Assembly: GCA_002471665.1 (NCBI GenBank)
Contig: DKQK01000007.1
Coordinates: 1-64,000 of the forward strand
DNA from: Gammaproteobacteria bacterium UBA7310
Lineage (GTDB): Bacteria > Pseudomonadota > Gammaproteobacteria > Pseudomonadales > Ketobacteraceae
DNA length: 64,000 bases
Direction: 5' to 3'
Below the pieces are notes generated by a model, which saw nothing but the letters and a program-made list of their open reading frames with translations, did not search any database and was not told the origin of the DNA. Of this stretch, positions 61,593 through 64,000 are shown piece by piece (position 1 is the stretch's first letter; every line of letters starts with the position of its first letter). The position numbers and the translations under genes were made by a program.

Positions 61593-62912
61593 TTAACGCA
61601 GGCGGGCCATCATCGAATCCGGTGGCACCAGATCACCGGTTACCGGAAAATGCACGATGGCTTCCAGCCCCCCGCCGTCGCGATTACGCAATTGCACCCG
61701 GCCATGGTGCATATCCACAATCCGCTTCACAATGGCAAGCCCCAGGCCGGAACCTTTACTGGTCCGGCTTTGATCACCGCGGGCGAAGGGTTGAAACAGT
61801 TCGAACATTTCCTTTTCACTCAAGCCGGGGCCGCGGTCTGCCACCACCACACAGATTTCACCATCTTCCATGCCGCTGTGCACATCAACCTGGCCACCCC
61901 CATGACGAATGGCGTTGCCGATCAAATTGGCAAACAGGCGCTTCAGGGAAAGCCGCTTCAGAGAGATACCCGGCAATTCATGTAACGCGGTTTTAATGGT
62001 GCAGCCTTCCGATTCGAATTGAGAGACCACCTCCACAATCACTTCGTTGAGATCACCCACTTCGGTTTGTTCATCACTGCCATCGCGCACAAACAGGATA
62101 AACTGATCCAGGATCGCGTTCATATCCTCAATATCCCGAATCATGCCGTCGGTGAATTCTGTTTCACCCAGCAACTCAGCGGTGAGCCGCATGCGGGTGA
62201 GCGGTGTGCGCAGGTCATGGGAAATGCCGGCCAGCAGCAAGGCCCGCTCCCGGTCCACCCGCTGCAGATTATCGCTCATCTGCAGAAAGGCCCGGTTCAC
62301 CGCTGCAATCTCACGGGAGGTGTTTTCCAGCAGGTAACCTTTGACCGGTTCACCGCGACCGATTCTACGCGCTGCCAGTGCCAGGTTTTTCAGTGGCCGA
62401 TTAATCTGGCCGGCAAAAAAAGTACCCAGCAGAAAGGCCAGCGCCGGGGTTCCGATCAACCAGGTCAGAAAGGCAATGACTTCGTAGCGACCGAAATTTT
62501 CCAGTGGAAACCGCACCCACAGTCTGCCCAGTTGCCGGGTACTCACCCATAACCCCGGCGCAGGATCAAAGCCCAGCCGAACAGCGCTGCCCTCCCCGAT
62601 ACGGCTGCGCATGGGTTCCACGAACAGGTTGTCGAACAGGCCCGCACCCGGTGGTGGAATCAGGCTGTCATCGGCGGTGATAACAATATTATGCTGTGCC
62701 TCCAGCCGCTGCAGCAGCTCGGTTTTACGTTCGCTGTCCACCAGGTAGCGAATGGTATCCATCTCCAGCGCGACCAGCTTAGCGTTCTGTTTGATGCCGG
62801 GCAAATACAGGTAGTACACCGCAAACAACAGTGTGGAAATCTGACTTAACAAAATCACCAGCCACACCAGCCAGATGGTGCGCCAGAACGAGGAGCGGGG
62901 AATCAGCTTCAT
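61593..62912 (-). CDS. envZ: EnvZ-like osmosensor histidine kinase
   Basis: A 439-residue kinase. Two membrane helices (about 12-37 and 148-168) enclose a periplasmic region of about 110 residues. HAMP follows at about 170-222. HisKA has the His in LLAGISHDLRTPLTRMRL, the EnvZ motif. The ATPase domain has NLIGNAIRHG, ADRGPGLS and GSGLGLAIVKRI. The length matches EnvZ (450). In pseudomonads ompR lies directly upstream of envZ. Here the upstream gene on the strand is a pyruvate kinase, so envZ appears separated from ompR. Confidence 0.88.
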   Translation of the reverse strand: MKLIPRSSFWRTIWLVWLVILLSQISTLLFAVYYLYLPGIKQNAKLVALEMDTIRYLVDSERKTELLQRLEAQHNIVITADDSLIPPPGAGLFDNLFVEPMRSRIGEGSAVRLGFDPAPGLWVSTRQLGRLWVRFPLENFGRYEVIAFLTWLIGTPALAFLLGTFFAGQINRPLKNLALAARRIGRGEPVKGYLLENTSREIAAVNRAFLQMSDNLQRVDRERALLLAGISHDLRTPLTRMRLTAELLGETEFTDGMIRDIEDMNAILDQFILFVRDGSDEQTEVGDLNEVIVEVVSQFESEGCTIKTALHELPGISLKRLSLKRLFANLIGNAIRHGGGQVDVHSGMEDGEICVVVADRGPGLSEKEMFELFQPFARGDQSRTSKGSGLGLAIVKRIVDMHHGRVQLRNRDGGGLEAIVHFPVTGDLVPPDSMMARLR

Positions 62913-62988
62913 AGAGAATCCAGAATGACATCAACGGCACATTATCCAGATTTCCAGGCTCCGGTGCCACTGACCTTGCCCGCCGCCC

Positions 62989-64000
62989 TCAGACCAGCCG
63001 GGCCACACTCAACGGCCGTAAGGTCGCGCGCCGTTTATGGTAGTGCTGATCCATGCGTGCCAGAATATCCCGCAGCATGACCACGGTTTCCACAATATAC
63101 GGCCCCTTGTTGAGCATGACGCACTCCGCCACCACCGCCATAGCAGCGTCCGTCACCTCGGCGCGGGAGGGCACTCCCTTCTTGGCCATGGACTCCAGAA
63201 TCTGGGTGGCCCAGATCACCGGAATGTGGGCGGCCTCGCACAGCCAGAGAATTTCCTGCTGCACCTCGGAAAGCCGCTCGAACCCCAACTCCACCGCCAG
63301 GTCGCCACGGGCAATCATCACCCCCAGCGGGCGGCCATGACGCAACCCGGCCAACAGAATACGGGGCAGATTCTCGAACGCCTGCCGGTTTTCGATTTTC
63401 AGCACCACCCCCAATTGGGGCCGGTCCAGCCGGTCCAACGCCTGATGCAGGGCATCCACATCTGCCGGCACCCGTACAAAGGACAGTGCGATCATGTCGG
63501 CAAACTCCACCACCTGCTCCAGATCAAGCAGATCCTTGGCCGTGAGCGCCGGCAGATCCAATACCGTATCCGGAAAATTGATGCCTTTTTCCGGCTGCAG
63601 CCTGCTGCCTTTGGGATCAGCCTGGGTGATTCGCAAATACATCTCCCGGCCATCGCAGGCTTCCACCCGGGCACCTATTTTGCCATCGTCAAACCATACC
63701 CGCTGGCCCACCTCAACCTGGTCAAACGCCTGCGGCAATGAGCAATGAATACGTGCGGGCTGCACCAGATCGCCCAACTGGTCCCGTTGTTCCTGCACCC
63801 CGGGTTGCAGGCTGCGGGTCAGAACGAGGGTATCGCCACGGAACAGAACGATGGGCAACACCACGTCCTGCAACCCAAGCGCCAGCGTCGACGCCATCGT
63901 TTTCTGCCCTCGTTTCAGGTCCAGCCGCGTGGCGTCGGTGATATAGGCGGTATGATTCAGTTCGGCAATACAGCTACCGGTTTGCACCTGGACCACGTTC
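62989..64000 (-). CDS. Pyruvate kinase-like protein, 3' part (truncated by window end)
   Basis: The open frame runs to the window edge, so the N-terminus is outside. The visible 337 residues hold the B domain (QVEVGQRVWFDDGKIGARVE) and the second half of the barrel: IALSFVRVPADVDAL, GVVLKIENRQAFENLP, GVMIARGDLAVELGFERLSEVQQ, IPVIWATQILESMAKKGVPSRAEVTDAA. The MLSGETAXGXYP segment of classical pyruvate kinase is replaced by VMLNKGPYIVETV, and the chain ends soon after, without the C-terminal allosteric domain. This is the barrel-only form seen in some proteobacteria and plants. Whether it is the main pyruvate kinase cannot be told. Confidence 0.85.
   Translation of the reverse strand, partial: NVVQVQTGSCIAELNHTAYITDATRLDLKRGQKTMASTLALGLQDVVLPIVLFRGDTLVLTRSLQPGVQEQRDQLGDLVQPARIHCSLPQAFDQVEVGQRVWFDDGKIGARVEACDGREMYLRITQADPKGSRLQPEKGINFPDTVLDLPALTAKDLLDLEQVVEFADMIALSFVRVPADVDALHQALDRLDRPQLGVVLKIENRQAFENLPRILLAGLRHGRPLGVMIARGDLAVELGFERLSEVQQEILWLCEAAHIPVIWATQILESMAKKGVPSRAEVTDAAMAVVAECVMLNKGPYIVETVVMLRDILARMDQHYHKRRATLRPLSVARLV

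Overview
The window reads as chromosome of a free-living, probably marine or oil-associated gammaproteobacterium of the Pseudomonadales/Oceanospirillales type. This rests on the housekeeping genes (mutY-yggX, nudE/cysQ/yrfG/hslR/hslO/pckA in a Pseudomonas-like neighbourhood, envZ, trhO, class I fbp, hisBH) and on high-GC coding throughout. No genus can be fixed from the sequence alone. No phage, transposase or CRISPR array was seen. One tRNA (Phe) is present. Nearly all of the sequence is coding.

Layout: 1-4.6 kb holds hisH and hisB (minus strand), a nested palindromic repeat next to hisH, and a large hybrid sensor kinase. 4.8-6.4 kb holds mutY, yggX and tRNA-Phe with a good promoter and terminator. 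6.5-12.8 kb holds an AraC regulator divergent from a DUF1254/DUF1214 secreted protein, a secreted protein of unknown function, trxC, a GST, cysQ and nudE. 12.9-18.3 kb holds yrfG, hslR, hslO, pckA and rlmG. 18.4-22.1 kb is a minus-strand set made of an MBOAT O-acyltransferase, an SGNH-like partner and a 2-oxoglutarate/Fe hydroxylase. 22.4-27.6 kb holds a PF10118-type protein, fbp, a PQQ-type sugar dehydrogenase, a GNAT enzyme, a small acidic protein and an alpha/beta hydrolase.

27.8-41.8 kb is a complete aerobactin-type siderophore locus. On the plus strand lie an ABC importer (ATPase, binding protein, double-length permease) and an IutA-like TonB-dependent receptor. Convergent to them lie iucA-iucB-iucC-iucD plus a small unknown gene that starts with TTG inside the end of iucD. 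An MFS exporter diverges from iucA. Near-palindromic Fur-box candidates lie in front of the importer and between iucA and the exporter.

41.9-49.8 kb is the most unusual part. It begins with an exported protein of about 12 MORN repeats fused to a C13/caspase-like protease. Convergent with it is a minus-strand unit: cbiZ, a cobalamin riboswitch, a CobN-type chelatase with an N-terminal signal peptide and a C-terminal membrane anchor, an ExbB/TolQ/MotA-type channel protein and a DUF2149 protein whose single membrane helix carries an Asp like that of ExbD/TolR. No CobS/CobT or ChlI/ChlD ATPase is present. The simplest reading is a proton-motive-force-linked, envelope-located tetrapyrrole metal-handling machine under B12 control. 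It resembles in gene content the HmuS heme dechelatase system known from Bacteroides, but sits here in a corrinoid-responsive setting.

49.9-55.8 kb holds a MAPEG protein and an envelope-stress-like unit (PspA-like coiled coil, membrane protein, VWA protein) divergent from an OmpR-type regulator and its sensor kinase, with a TTTAC-N6-TTTAC site between them. 55.9-64 kb holds a lipoprotein with thrombospondin type 3 repeats, a LuxR-type response regulator convergent with a hybrid kinase, a TPR protein, trhO, an envZ-like kinase with no ompR beside it, and the 3' part of an atypical pyruvate kinase.
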